Assembly (NCBI RefSeq): GCF_001413955.1 | Contig: NZ_LCTZ01000002.1 | Span: forward strand, 3,334,501 to 3,398,500 | Length of the DNA stretch: 64,000 nt | Reading direction: 5' to 3' | Source: Flagellimonas eckloniae | Lineage (GTDB): Bacteria; Bacteroidota; Bacteroidia; Flavobacteriales; Flavobacteriaceae | Shown here: piece by piece, positions 43,443 to 52,554 of the stretch | How positions within the stretch are numbered: position 1 is the first letter of the stretch | How the letters are laid out: each line of letters opens with the position of its first letter | Notes under the pieces: model-generated | The model's database searches: none | Told to the model about the DNA's origin: nothing | What the model saw: only the letters and a program-made list of their open reading frames with translations | Program-made: the position numbers and the translations under genes

Positions 43443-44087
43443 TTATTCCTCCTCCTCTTTTATTACGATCAAACTCGCTTTTGATCCCGTAGAGAGATTC
43501 CAACGGTTGTTGTGGATAATTTCACCCTTTTCATCAGCAATCACTACTTGAGCTGTATTTGGCCCAGAAGAACCTTGGTTTAAAGCTTCAAAATCTAGTC
43601 GGTTAAAACCTTTTATCAGGTCAATGTTTACACCTTTGAAAGAGCCAGAAAGTAGAATATTGGCTTCAATAACTTCACCATTAAGGTAGATTTTTACACG
43701 ATCTCCATCAACATATTCATGATCACGACAAACAACACCAACAAACTTTGCTGTAGTTTTTACATCACCTAAATACTGGTCTCCAAAGTGTTCTTTGGAA
43801 CCCTTCTTTTCTTTTTCACCTACCTTGGGGTCAATAACCATATCATGGCCTGCCTGTAACAATTCCCTATCCGGCAACATTTTTATGCCCGGCTTTTCAT
43901 CTTTTGAAGTTAGATTTTCACTAAGCACTGAGGGCATACGAAGAGCAGTTCCTTGAGTACTCGGTGTTATATCCAAATTATTGTTACTCCCAATTGTAAG
44001 TGGGCGGGTAGTAGGGATGTCTCCTTGGGCTTGTATTGCCGTTACTCCTAAAACAAAACATGAAAGAAAAAAAAGAAACTTTTTCAT
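43443..44087 (-). CDS. Secreted hypothetical protein
   Basis: The ATG at 44087 (MKKFLFFLS) gives a clean Sec signal peptide ending near 'IQAQ' (about residue 21); an upstream in-frame start would add 18 residues. The mature protein of about 193 residues has a disordered first part and a C-terminal beta-rich domain (about 110-210, 'VKIYLNGEVIEANILLSGSFKGVNIDL', read in two parts). I recognise it as a conserved exported protein type of Flavobacteria but know no function. It has no sorting domain. It is convergent with the acylase (no gap). Confidence 0.65.
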   Translation of the reverse strand: MKKFLFFLSCFVLGVTAIQAQGDIPTTRPLTIGSNNNLDITPSTQGTALRMPSVLSENLTSKDEKPGIKMLPDRELLQAGHDMVIDPKVGEKEKKGSKEHFGDQYLGDVKTTAKFVGVVCRDHEYVDGDRVKIYLNGEVIEANILLSGSFKGVNIDLIKGFNRLDFEALNQGSSGPNTAQVVIADEKGEIIHNNRWNLSTGSKASLIVIKEEEE

Positions 44088-44172
44088 AACAACTTGGTCG
44101 ACAGTTGACCATAAAGTTAACAAATACCTTGCCATCTTCATGATAAAGCAAAGTTAAATCGACCAGATGCAA

Positions 44173-45303
44173 TTATTTGACTTTCTTTCTTTTCAACCCA
44201 AATAAAGGATGTAAAAATGGGATTCTTAAAATAATCAAATCATAGATAAGCCAGCTTAATCCAAAAGTACCAACGACTAAAATGACACTTTTGGGAAGCA
44301 GCCCCCAATCCAAGTCAATTAAGTAATAGGCAATCCCCACGGTAATGGTTTGGTGCAAAATGTAAAAAGGATATACTGCCCTGTTGGCATAGGCAAGGGT
44401 TTTACTGGGCCTATTTAGATATTGGGCTGCATAGGCAAAAAGCACCAAAATCCAAGACCAAATATTCACCACTTTTAGCATTGCTTCGGTAAAGTGAATA
44501 ATATAACCATCTTCAAAGAAGAGCCATATGATAACCTGACTTGAGAAAGCAATGATCCCTATGAACAAAGCTTTGGTTTTTATGCTTTTCAAGCATTCCC
44601 AGAAGGTATCCTTGGTTGCTATCAACAAAAAACCAAAGAAGAACAAAACAATACTAAAACTTATATTGAACCAATCATCAATCAATGCGTGGGTAATGTC
44701 GAAAAAAGGTTCTACGCAGGCTTCAAGTACATATAAGGGGATAACAAAAATGTAAAGTCCATATGGTTTTTGAATCTGTCGTTTAATCCATTCTACAAAT
44801 TTTGTTTCATTTCTACGTAGATACACAAGAATGGGAGAGAGCACCAATGAAAACAGAAAAAGATAGGGTAAAAACCAGAGGTGGTGCCAGCTTATATTTC
44901 CCTCGGGATAAATACCTTCAAAGGCAATGGTGGTAAAGAACTCAAAATAAGACCCTGAAAATTGTGCATTTGCAAGGCGTTCAAAATACACTTGGGGAGG
45001 CACAATGAGCAACATCCCTACACCAAGTGGAATACCCAATCTTAAATAGCGTTCCAGGTTAAATTTCCAAAGACTTCTTTTTCCCAAGGCATAATACGTG
45101 CCCATTCCTGAAATAACAAATAGGATGGGCAAGCGCCATTGGTTTAGAAATATCATAGGCCAACGTAGCCAATCATAGGTTACATTGTTTTTAACATGCC
45201 ATCCCCAGGGTACAAAAAACATACCTACATGGTAAAAAATAAGCAATCCAAAAACGATTACTCGTAACCAATCCAAGTCGTAGCGGCGAATCTTTGTCTC
45301 CAT
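44173..45303 (-). CDS. Acyltransferase family 3 membrane protein (OafA/MdoC-like)
   Basis: The ATG at 45303 (METKIRRYDLDWLRV) is the natural start; an earlier in-frame codon would add 11 residues. The 376-residue integral protein has about ten helices and the acyltransferase-3 opening 'DLDWLRVIVFGLLIFYHVGMFF' (in two parts), with the conserved catalytic-type His in 'FYHVGMF'. Such proteins O-acetylate or succinylate sugars of glycans, lipids or glucans. It is 75 nt downstream of the AraC-type regulator gene. Confidence 0.85.
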   Translation of the reverse strand: METKIRRYDLDWLRVIVFGLLIFYHVGMFFVPWGWHVKNNVTYDWLRWPMIFLNQWRLPILFVISGMGTYYALGKRSLWKFNLERYLRLGIPLGVGMLLIVPPQVYFERLANAQFSGSYFEFFTTIAFEGIYPEGNISWHHLWFLPYLFLFSLVLSPILVYLRRNETKFVEWIKRQIQKPYGLYIFVIPLYVLEACVEPFFDITHALIDDWFNISFSIVLFFFGFLLIATKDTFWECLKSIKTKALFIGIIAFSSQVIIWLFFEDGYIIHFTEAMLKVVNIWSWILVLFAYAAQYLNRPSKTLAYANRAVYPFYILHQTITVGIAYYLIDLDWGLLPKSVILVVGTFGLSWLIYDLIILRIPFLHPLFGLKRKKVK

Positions 45304-45378
45304 AGTTAAAATTGTTTGGTCAAAGATGGGAAGCAAAGAAGAAGAATTGGAATTTAAGAGGAGCCGAAGTGTATTGAA

Positions 45379-46551
45379 TTACAATTCTGGAGAAACTTTG
45401 TTTTTTGAATACTGTGATGGAGAGGTGCCCACATACTTTTTAAATGCATTGTAAAATGCTGATTTTGAGCTAAAACCGACTAAATTTCCAATAGCTTCAA
45501 CCGTTAAATGGGCATACTCTGCCTTAATCAGTTTTTCTTGGGCTAACTGTACTCTTTTTTGATTGATATAGTCGTTGAAGTTGCTTCCGGTTTCGGTATT
45601 GATCAGTTTGGAAACCAAATTGGGGTTTGTTTCAAGCTTTTTAGCAAGGTCGTTTAGAGTTGCTTCCGAAGATTTAAAGTAATTGTTATCGTGGATAAAG
45701 CTTTCAATTTCAATAAAATTTAACCCGTTGGAGGTAAGTGTTTCATATTTGTCCGCAATCCAGGAATTTTCAAAAAATCGAGATTCTGAAATGATAAAAA
45801 AAGTTGTGATGAAGGTGATTACGGTTTGCAGAATGGCAATATAGTGATCCCCACTATCATCATCATGATTTAAGAAAATAAGAAATAGGAAAATCAGCAA
45901 AAAAACAAAAAGCGCAACCGTGTTTCTGGAAAAAGCATATTTGTCAAGCTTTATTTTTTTTGGAGCCAATCCCTTTTTGCGTCTCGACTTAAAAACTAAT
46001 CTAGCCGAAAGAACAAGGTAGAGGACAAAACTGAAAAGAATCATCCATCTAAATTCATCTTTTATAATATGATAGGTAAAATTAAAGGAGTCTGGAACAG
46101 GTATGTAACCCAGATTATCATAGTAAGCTCCTAGGTATGCGTTGAGTTTTACGGCTAAAGGCCCCTTGTAATAATTGATTTGCGATAGTCCATAAACGAA
46201 AGGGAGCAAAAAATGTGGCCAGTGTTTTTTTAAGGTAATTGGCTTTCTCTCTAACAAGGCATAAGTGAAAAAATAAATTGTTGGAGCTATCAGTAGTACA
46301 AACACTTCCGTAGAATCGTTAAAATGAAGCATGTATTTAATAAGCCCTGTATAGCACAGGTATGTATCTAAAAAAACCAGTGACTGAAAAAATAAAGACC
46401 AACCCAAAAAGGTTATTGCCGAGTTCTTTCTTGCCCTAGCAAAAATGACAAAACTTAAAAAAAATCCTTGAACTACCCCAAGGAGCATTAAATGTGAGGC
46501 AATGTCATGCCTTATTGGAATTTGATTTAATATGGATTGAAGTTGTTCCAA
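45379..46551 (-). CDS. Membrane-bound AraC-family transcriptional regulator
   Basis: A 390-residue protein with about seven to eight membrane helices (about 20-255) and a C-terminal AraC-type DNA-binding domain (about 280-385: 'LAKKLETNPNLVSKLINTETG', 'YINQKRVQLAQEKL', 'IGNLVGFSSKSAFYNAFKKYVG'). Membrane-anchored AraC regulators are frequent in Bacteroidota. It is divergent from the PLP-enzyme gene, and the 96-bp gap holds a perfect 12-bp inverted repeat, a candidate operator. Confidence 0.9.
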   Translation of the reverse strand: MEQLQSILNQIPIRHDIASHLMLLGVVQGFFLSFVIFARARKNSAITFLGWSLFFQSLVFLDTYLCYTGLIKYMLHFNDSTEVFVLLIAPTIYFFTYALLERKPITLKKHWPHFLLPFVYGLSQINYYKGPLAVKLNAYLGAYYDNLGYIPVPDSFNFTYHIIKDEFRWMILFSFVLYLVLSARLVFKSRRKKGLAPKKIKLDKYAFSRNTVALFVFLLIFLFLIFLNHDDDSGDHYIAILQTVITFITTFFIISESRFFENSWIADKYETLTSNGLNFIEIESFIHDNNYFKSSEATLNDLAKKLETNPNLVSKLINTETGSNFNDYINQKRVQLAQEKLIKAEYAHLTVEAIGNLVGFSSKSAFYNAFKKYVGTSPSQYSKNKVSPEL

Positions 46552-46566
46552 TTCTGAGTTATATTG

Positions 46567-46594
46567 TAAATTGAGCTAGGTATAGCTCAATTTA
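46567..46594. promoter_or_regulatory. Perfect 12-bp inverted repeat (operator candidate)
   Basis: Arms TAAATTGAGCTA (46567-46578) and TAGCTCAATTTA (46583-46594) are exact complements with a GGTA spacer. It lies between divergent starts (AraC-type regulator at 46551 and PLP enzyme at 46648), so it is not a terminator and is a likely regulatory palindrome. Confidence 0.65.
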
Positions 46595-46647
46595 GGGTTC
46601 TTTTCAATGCTTTCAAAAGATACGTTTAACCAATAAATTGAAAAATT

Positions 46648-47910
46648 ATGAAAAAAAGACAATTTTTAAAACGCTTGGGGCAAGCGGCGGTGGTCACGCC
46701 TTTTCTTTCAATACCGGTAAGCGCACAAAATGAAGATACAAACCTACCTTACCCTAAAAACAATGATGATGAATTTTGGAAAAGAATCCGAAAGGACTAC
46801 TCCCTTAAACCAGACTATATAAATCTTGAAAATGGGTACTACAATTTTGTGCCCATCCCAATCATGAACAACCATCTTAAGCATATTAAGAATGTAAATT
46901 ATGAAGCTTCTTTTTATATGCGAACGGTACAGTGGGACAACAAGAAAAAAGTAGCTGCCAGACTGGCAAATTTGGTCGGCTGTCAGTCTGAAGAATTGAT
47001 AATCACTCGTAATACTACGGAATCTTTGGATATGATTATTGGAGGATATCCTTGGAAAAAAGGTGATGAAGCCATATTCGCCATTCAGGATTACGGTTCA
47101 ATGCGAGACCATTTTCGTCAGATTAGTGAACGTTATGGTGTTGTTTGTAAAGAAGTTTCTGTACCGAACCATCCAAATTCGGATGATGAATTGGTTACAT
47201 TATATGAATCCCAAATCACCTCAAACACCAGATTGATAATGGTCAGCCATATGATCAATATTACTGGACATATTCTTCCCATCCGTAAAATTTGTGATAT
47301 GGCACATAGCTATGGAGTTGAGGTTTTGGTAGATGGTGCACATTGTATAGGCCATTTTGAGGTCAACATTAGTGAATTGAATTGTGACTATTACGGTTCA
47401 AGTCTGCATAAATGGTTAAGTGCTCCTTTGGGCACGGGCATGTTATATGTTGCCAAGAAAAATATTGGAAAAATATGGCCGCTATTGGCGGATCATGTAA
47501 CTGATTCTGATAAAATTCAGCGATTGAACCATATCGGAACCCACCCTGTGCATTCAGATTTGGCCATAAATGATGCCATTGATTATCTTGAAATGATTGG
47601 ATTGAAACGAAAGGAAAATAGACTGCGATTCATTCAAAGGTACTGGAGCGATCAATTGCGAAATGTTGAAAATGTAATTATCAATACCCCGGAGGCAGAA
47701 GAACGAAGTTGTGGAATAGCCAATGTTGGTCTCACCAATATGGGAGCCAAGGATTTGGCCAAGACCTTACTGGAAGAGTTTCAGATATGGACCGTTGGAA
47801 TTGAATATGCCAACGTGAATGGTTGTAGGATAACCCCCAACGTATATACTACTACAGAAGAGCTTGATAAATTTGTAACGGTAATAAAAACATTAGCAAA
47901 GAGAGCATAA
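46648..47910 (+). CDS. Exported PLP-dependent aminotransferase class V-fold enzyme
   Basis: A 420-residue fold-type I PLP enzyme. The PLP lysine is K255 in 'SSLHKWLSAPLG'; 'DGAHCIGHFEVN' gives the cofactor Asp and 'VSHMINITGHILP' the strand before it. The N-terminus is a twin-arginine-like signal: 'KKRQFLKRLGQAA' with K-R in place of R-R, then a hydrophobic stretch and 'PVSAQ' cleavage site. That predicts export of a folded, cofactor-loaded enzyme. Relatives are isopenicillin-N-epimerase-like and cysteine-desulfurase-like proteins; the reaction is unknown. It is divergent from the AraC-type regulator. Confidence 0.87.
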   Translation: MKKRQFLKRLGQAAVVTPFLSIPVSAQNEDTNLPYPKNNDDEFWKRIRKDYSLKPDYINLENGYYNFVPIPIMNNHLKHIKNVNYEASFYMRTVQWDNKKKVAARLANLVGCQSEELIITRNTTESLDMIIGGYPWKKGDEAIFAIQDYGSMRDHFRQISERYGVVCKEVSVPNHPNSDDELVTLYESQITSNTRLIMVSHMINITGHILPIRKICDMAHSYGVEVLVDGAHCIGHFEVNISELNCDYYGSSLHKWLSAPLGTGMLYVAKKNIGKIWPLLADHVTDSDKIQRLNHIGTHPVHSDLAINDAIDYLEMIGLKRKENRLRFIQRYWSDQLRNVENVIINTPEAEERSCGIANVGLTNMGAKDLAKTLLEEFQIWTVGIEYANVNGCRITPNVYTTTEELDKFVTVIKTLAKRA

Positions 47911-47913
47911 AGG

Positions 47914-48810
47914 CTATTCCGTTTTATAATGTGCTAATTTTTCAGGGCCTTCCAGCAAAATCCGAACAATTTGTAGCGTACCATCAGGTTTTGTTGCAAT
48001 TTGCCACTTGATTAATGAAATTTTCCCATTTTCAATCTCAATTCCGGTAATACTTCTTGGGTGAACACAACTACCATCATTAAACAAAGGAATTTGACCT
48101 GGTTCGGGAAAGCGAGGTCTATGCGTATGCCCTACAATTGTAATTTTAAGGGTATTCTTTAAAATCCAACGCTTGATCCGCCGTTCAATTCGTATGAGTT
48201 CTTTGTAGTTTTTAGCTGGACTGGTTGGATCTGCAATTCCAACCACCTGTAAAGGTTTCCAAAGAATGCGAACCAAAAACCGACCAATACGCCAACAAAC
48301 ATAATTCCACCAATCGGCCTGGTGTCCATGGGTGCAGAACAGTTCTTGTCCATTTTCCTTATGTTTTAGAATAAGTGCTTCATGGTACGTTATGCCTTCA
48401 AAAAGAGCCTTGTCCGAATCATCAATAGGTTCAAAATAACTTGAGAGATGTTTGCTCACATAAGTCTCGTCCCTATATACCATATCATGATTTCCCCAAA
48501 CCATATGTAACCGGTTTTCCAAATGGAATTGACGTAACAATTGAAAAATATTTTTGTGAGCTTCAAAAATGGATTCAAAGCTGAGGTTTTCCCATAGTTC
48601 GTCGCCATCGCCCAGTTCACAATACTCAAATCCTTCACGATAATAATGGTTTAGAGCATGAAAATAAATGTTTCGGTTATTTGCGAAATCATCAGCAAAG
48701 CTATTATCTCCCCTATGGCAATCGCTAAAAAAGATAAACTTTGAGTCATCATCAAAAGAGATGATTTTGGCATTTTGGTAAGCGCGGTCAAGTCTTGTGG
48801 TCGATGACAT
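47914..48810 (-). CDS. Metallophosphoesterase
   Basis: A 298-residue calcineurin-like phosphoesterase with the metal motifs in order: 'FFSDCHRGDNSF' (about 28-39), 'LGDGDELWEN' (about 65-74), 'VWGNHDMVYRD' (about 103-113), 'CTHGHQADWWNY' (about 158-169) and 'VGHTHRPRFP' (about 223-232). The 'DCHRGD' and GDGDE variants recall LpxH-like UDP-diacylglucosamine hydrolases, but substrate cannot be assigned. It converges on the PLP-enzyme gene (3-nt gap) and is divergent from the GAF gene. Confidence 0.9.
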   Translation of the reverse strand: MSSTTRLDRAYQNAKIISFDDDSKFIFFSDCHRGDNSFADDFANNRNIYFHALNHYYREGFEYCELGDGDELWENLSFESIFEAHKNIFQLLRQFHLENRLHMVWGNHDMVYRDETYVSKHLSSYFEPIDDSDKALFEGITYHEALILKHKENGQELFCTHGHQADWWNYVCWRIGRFLVRILWKPLQVVGIADPTSPAKNYKELIRIERRIKRWILKNTLKITIVGHTHRPRFPEPGQIPLFNDGSCVHPRSITGIEIENGKISLIKWQIATKPDGTLQIVRILLEGPEKLAHYKTE

Positions 48811-48925
48811 TCAGCAAATTTTACTAAATATCTAAAAATTGCAGTTAAAACCATAAAGATTCCCTTAACATTGGCGCATATTTTCTTTTTGTAACTTTAT
48901 AGGCTAAACCTCGTCTAATACTGGT

Positions 48926-51298
48926 ATGGAGCAAAACTACAATGCTGAAAGTCCCATGTTGCAGTTGATAAGTTTCAATAAATTATTGGAACACTATGAT
49001 AATCAGCTAGAAAGCAAGGATGTGTACTTGGTAAATAGGGCCAAGCACGTATTGGATGCACAGGCACCTTTTCCTGAACTACGGGAAGGTTTTGATGATG
49101 TTGGGCTGTTAAAGAAGCATGAGGATGTGATTAGCACCATTCTGGCGGACACATTTGCCCCGGTGCTTACCTTGAATGAGATTAAGACAGCTTCCACGCC
49201 ATTTGATAATTTGGTTTTTAACTCCTCCGAAAGGTTTCAAAATATTTTGCAGAATGCAGGTGAAGGATTTGAGCTGGAAATCCGGAATTTACCCATGGAG
49301 CTCAATTATATCATGAAATGTACCGTGGTACTGAGTTACTACTACGGTTTTAAAATGGACTTTAAAAGACCTTTGTTTTATGATATTCCGGACGCAAATG
49401 GGGTAATGAGACATTATAGAATACTGTACAATGCAGATTTTATGGAAATCATTCCTACAGACAAATCAAAGGAACTTTCTCAGGAAGACGTTGACGAACT
49501 CTTGGAAAATTTTGACAATCTAGATCTTTGGAAAGAAAAAATACCGCCAAACAGTTTTATTTCAAAGGGTTTTGTAATCTCCAATATGTTCGATGTAACT
49601 GCCGAACATTCCATTTCGGAAATAAAATCCACACTTATTGGAAGCAATAAAAGAGGAAATGAAAACTTTATGGACAGTTTTCAGGATACCTTTAGGTCGC
49701 TTTTTAACCTTAAAAAAATCAGCGTTGGGTTTGCGGGATATGATTCCAAGACAAATCGATTCCTAAAAATATATGGGAAGGGTATCGAAAGCCACATTCT
49801 AAAGGGTAAGGAAATGGAATCTTGCGATACCATGCTATGCGGTTATTCCTATGATAAACTCTTTAAGGAGAACACCTATTTTGCCATTTCCAATGTAGAA
49901 AAATATTATAAAAAGACCAACGGAGGTCAACCCTACAAGAACCTTCATGAGCAGGGGATAAAAAGTGCTATTTTGGCACCAATTGCGGACAATGGAAACC
50001 TTTTGGGTGTTTTGGAATTGGTTTCTACCACGGTAAATGAGCTTAACAGCATAAATGCGAACAAGCTGGATGATGTAATGCCATTTATTGTTTCCGCGGT
50101 TATACGATCCATAGAAGAAGAGGAAAATTTGGTTGATGCCATTATTCAACACGAGTGTACAACGGTTCATTCTTCCGTCTATTGGAAATTTCAAGAGGAG
50201 GCCAAGCGGTTCATGTCGGACGAACTGATTGGAAATCAACCTGTTTTTAAGGAAATAGTATTTAAAGATGTTTATCCGCTGTATGGACAGATTGATATTA
50301 AGGAGTCCTCAAAAGAAAGAAATCTCTCAATACAGAGGGATTTAATGATTCAGCTTTCAGAAATTAATGAAGTACTCTGGTCAGCTGTCAAAAAGTATAA
50401 ACTTCCCATTTATGAGGAGTTGATGTTTAGGGTGGACACCTATCTTGAAGAGTTAAGAGAAACACTTTATACCCATACTGAGCAGGCAATTTTTGATTTT
50501 GTACAGGAAGAAGTAGCACCTGTTTTCAAACATTTAAAGAAAGAGGATAAGGAGATAAATCTGCTTGTTGAGAAGTATGAGAGTCAAATAGATCCAACTA
50601 CAGAATCATATTACGACCATCGCCGGAATTATGACAATAGTGTGATGGAAGCCAATATGCAGCTTGCTTCTTTATTGGATAGAAAACAAGTTGATGCCCA
50701 AAAAATGTTTCCACATTACTTTGAGAGATACAAAACAGATGGAGTAGAGCACAATATGTATATTGGAAGTTCCATTGCCAATGACCGTAATTTTGATAAG
50801 CTTTACCTAAGTAATCTAAGGTTGTGGCAACTACAGGTTATGTGTGATATGGAAAACAAATATTACGCGCTTAAGACCAAACTTCCAGTAAAATTGGATG
50901 TGGCTTCCCTAATTTTAGTGTACAGTACTTCCCTGTCCATACGATTTAGAATGGACGAAAAACGATTTGATGTAGATGGCACCTACAATGCCAGGTATGA
51001 AATCATTAAAAAGCGTATTGATAAATCATACATTAAAGGAACCAATGAAAGATTGACCCAGAAGGGGAAATTGGCAATAGTATATTCCCAACGAAAAGAC
51101 GAAAAGGAATATATGCGCTACATTAAATTCTTAAAAGCTAAAGGTTATTTTACAAATAACATTGAAATTGTAGAACTTGAAGGTTTGCAAGGTGTCACCG
51201 GACTTAAGGCAATAAGGGCTGAAATTCTATATACAAAGGACACACAATCCGAAAGAACCTATACCTATAATGATTTAATGGAGGAATTGAAATCTTAG
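48926..51298 (+). CDS. Large GAF-domain protein
   Basis: A 790-residue soluble protein. The GAF domain lies at about 245-405, with 'KKISVGFAGYDSKTNRFL', 'ESCDTMLCGYSYDKLF' and 'GIKSAILAPIADNGNLLGVLELVS'. The rest is alpha-helical, and no kinase, cyclase or DNA-binding domain is visible. GAF domains bind small ligands such as cyclic nucleotides. The gene faces an HD-Pycsar-type membrane protein (12-nt gap between stop codons). I recognise it as a conserved Bacteroidota protein; the ligand is unknown. Confidence 0.85.
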   Translation: MEQNYNAESPMLQLISFNKLLEHYDNQLESKDVYLVNRAKHVLDAQAPFPELREGFDDVGLLKKHEDVISTILADTFAPVLTLNEIKTASTPFDNLVFNSSERFQNILQNAGEGFELEIRNLPMELNYIMKCTVVLSYYYGFKMDFKRPLFYDIPDANGVMRHYRILYNADFMEIIPTDKSKELSQEDVDELLENFDNLDLWKEKIPPNSFISKGFVISNMFDVTAEHSISEIKSTLIGSNKRGNENFMDSFQDTFRSLFNLKKISVGFAGYDSKTNRFLKIYGKGIESHILKGKEMESCDTMLCGYSYDKLFKENTYFAISNVEKYYKKTNGGQPYKNLHEQGIKSAILAPIADNGNLLGVLELVSTTVNELNSINANKLDDVMPFIVSAVIRSIEEEENLVDAIIQHECTTVHSSVYWKFQEEAKRFMSDELIGNQPVFKEIVFKDVYPLYGQIDIKESSKERNLSIQRDLMIQLSEINEVLWSAVKKYKLPIYEELMFRVDTYLEELRETLYTHTEQAIFDFVQEEVAPVFKHLKKEDKEINLLVEKYESQIDPTTESYYDHRRNYDNSVMEANMQLASLLDRKQVDAQKMFPHYFERYKTDGVEHNMYIGSSIANDRNFDKLYLSNLRLWQLQVMCDMENKYYALKTKLPVKLDVASLILVYSTSLSIRFRMDEKRFDVDGTYNARYEIIKKRIDKSYIKGTNERLTQKGKLAIVYSQRKDEKEYMRYIKFLKAKGYFTNNIEIVELEGLQGVTGLKAIRAEILYTKDTQSERTYTYNDLMEELKS

Positions 51299-51310
51299 TA
51301 ATAAGTTTCT

Positions 51311-52501
51311 TTATGCTACTCTATCCGGCCCCAAAAAATGAAATGCGAGGCCAAATGCCAATACAGATATTACTATCCCTATAATAAAAATAGTATAGGT
51401 TGTTCTCAATATCTTATACTTTCTATTTAGGACAAGCCCCAGAAAATAAAGGTCTTTGGTAAGTGAAGAATAAATGTAGTCCTTGTCTTTTACCAATTCT
51501 TGGATGGCCCATTCATATTCGTTCAAGCTCATTTTATGAAAATTCCCAAAAAACAAAAGGTTCACCTTTTTGTTTTCCACATCCTGTTTGGTGAACTGTC
51601 CACTGGTTACGTTGGGCCTTGTGGCAAGCACGGCCAAAACCATTGAAACAACGCTAAAAATTATAAAAATCGCTGTTGGATAGACCAAGTACGCATTTGA
51701 AGGATTATCCAGTTTCGGAATAAGATTGGACAGGGCCACGGAAATGATAATGGCATTTACGGATAACAGAATATTGGCCTTGGTATCTGCAATATCACTA
51801 AGCGTTAAATGATTTTTAAGGGTTACCCTAAAAAGGGTCTGTATTCCTCGATCAGGACTTTCACTTTTGTATTTTGCCTTAAGTGCTTCCTTCTTGGCAA
51901 TTTCTTTCTCGGTCTTTTTCTCCTTCACCAACAGCTTCAGATTTCTTTCCTTGTTCTCTTCCCAATTGTCCTTGGCATAATCAGTATAAAATTGATGCTC
52001 GTTCCGGAACATTTTTATGTTCTCGTCTCGCCATTCCTTGTTAGAATATTTTGCAATTCCCAATTCTTTCAATTCCTCCTTCAAAAAATCTGTGGTTTCC
52101 CAATAGCTTTTTTGGGCAAAGTGCGAGGCATCCGCATCCCGTATAATCTCCTCATGCAAATTAGTTGGTTCATGATACCTTTTTGTGGCCATGATACAAG
52201 AGCAGATCTGTTCAATGTCTTTAGTATCATAATTGTTGTCTTCAAGAAAAGATGTGGCAATTTTACAGCTGGCTTCCTCGTGGTTTTCCGTACTCTTGGT
52301 GTAGCCTGTATCATGAAACCAAGCGGTTAACAAAAGCTTCTCCACTTCCGCCTCACCAAGGTTATAGAAATTGAGTAATTCTTTAGTACTTTTAACTACA
52401 CGTTGGGTATGTCGTAAATTGTGGTATAAAAACTTTGGATTTAATTCTTTCTCCAAAATTTCCGAGACAAAACATTCAGCTTTTTCAACAATTTCCGACA
52501 T
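51311..52501 (-). CDS. HD phosphohydrolase fused to Pycsar-type membrane effector (PycTM, DUF5706)
   Basis: A 396-residue fusion. The N-terminal HD domain (about 1-185) has metal/phosphodiesterase residues H31, H63-D64 and D122/D124. A charged coiled-coil linker follows (about 185-215). The C-terminal domain (about 218-396) matches the PycTM type: 'GIQTLFRVTLKNHLTLSDIADTKANILLSVNAII' (two parts) and three helices (about 245-262, 272-294, 366-390). PycTM effectors open or disrupt the membrane when a cCMP/cUMP signal is present. No PycC cyclase is in the window. It is a candidate signal-degrading or signal-gated membrane protein. Confidence 0.87.
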   Translation of the reverse strand: MSEIVEKAECFVSEILEKELNPKFLYHNLRHTQRVVKSTKELLNFYNLGEAEVEKLLLTAWFHDTGYTKSTENHEEASCKIATSFLEDNNYDTKDIEQICSCIMATKRYHEPTNLHEEIIRDADASHFAQKSYWETTDFLKEELKELGIAKYSNKEWRDENIKMFRNEHQFYTDYAKDNWEENKERNLKLLVKEKKTEKEIAKKEALKAKYKSESPDRGIQTLFRVTLKNHLTLSDIADTKANILLSVNAIIISVALSNLIPKLDNPSNAYLVYPTAIFIIFSVVSMVLAVLATRPNVTSGQFTKQDVENKKVNLLFFGNFHKMSLNEYEWAIQELVKDKDYIYSSLTKDLYFLGLVLNRKYKILRTTYTIFIIGIVISVLAFGLAFHFLGPDRVA

Positions 52502-52505
52502 AACA

Positions 52506-52528
52506 GTATTTTGAATACTCCAAAATAC
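52506..52528. promoter_or_regulatory. Inverted repeat in the 53-bp divergent gap
   Basis: GTATTTTG and CAAAATAC are perfect 8-bp arms around AATACTC, between the HD-PycTM start (52501) and the phosphoesterase-barrel start (52555). It could be an operator shared by both genes. Confidence 0.35.
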
Positions 52529-52554
52529 AAAAATTTGGAATCAACCTCATTGAT

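Noticed and set aside
51311..52501. A complete Pycsar anti-phage system
   Set aside because: No uridylate/cytidylate cyclase is encoded nearby, so only an effector-like domain can be claimed.
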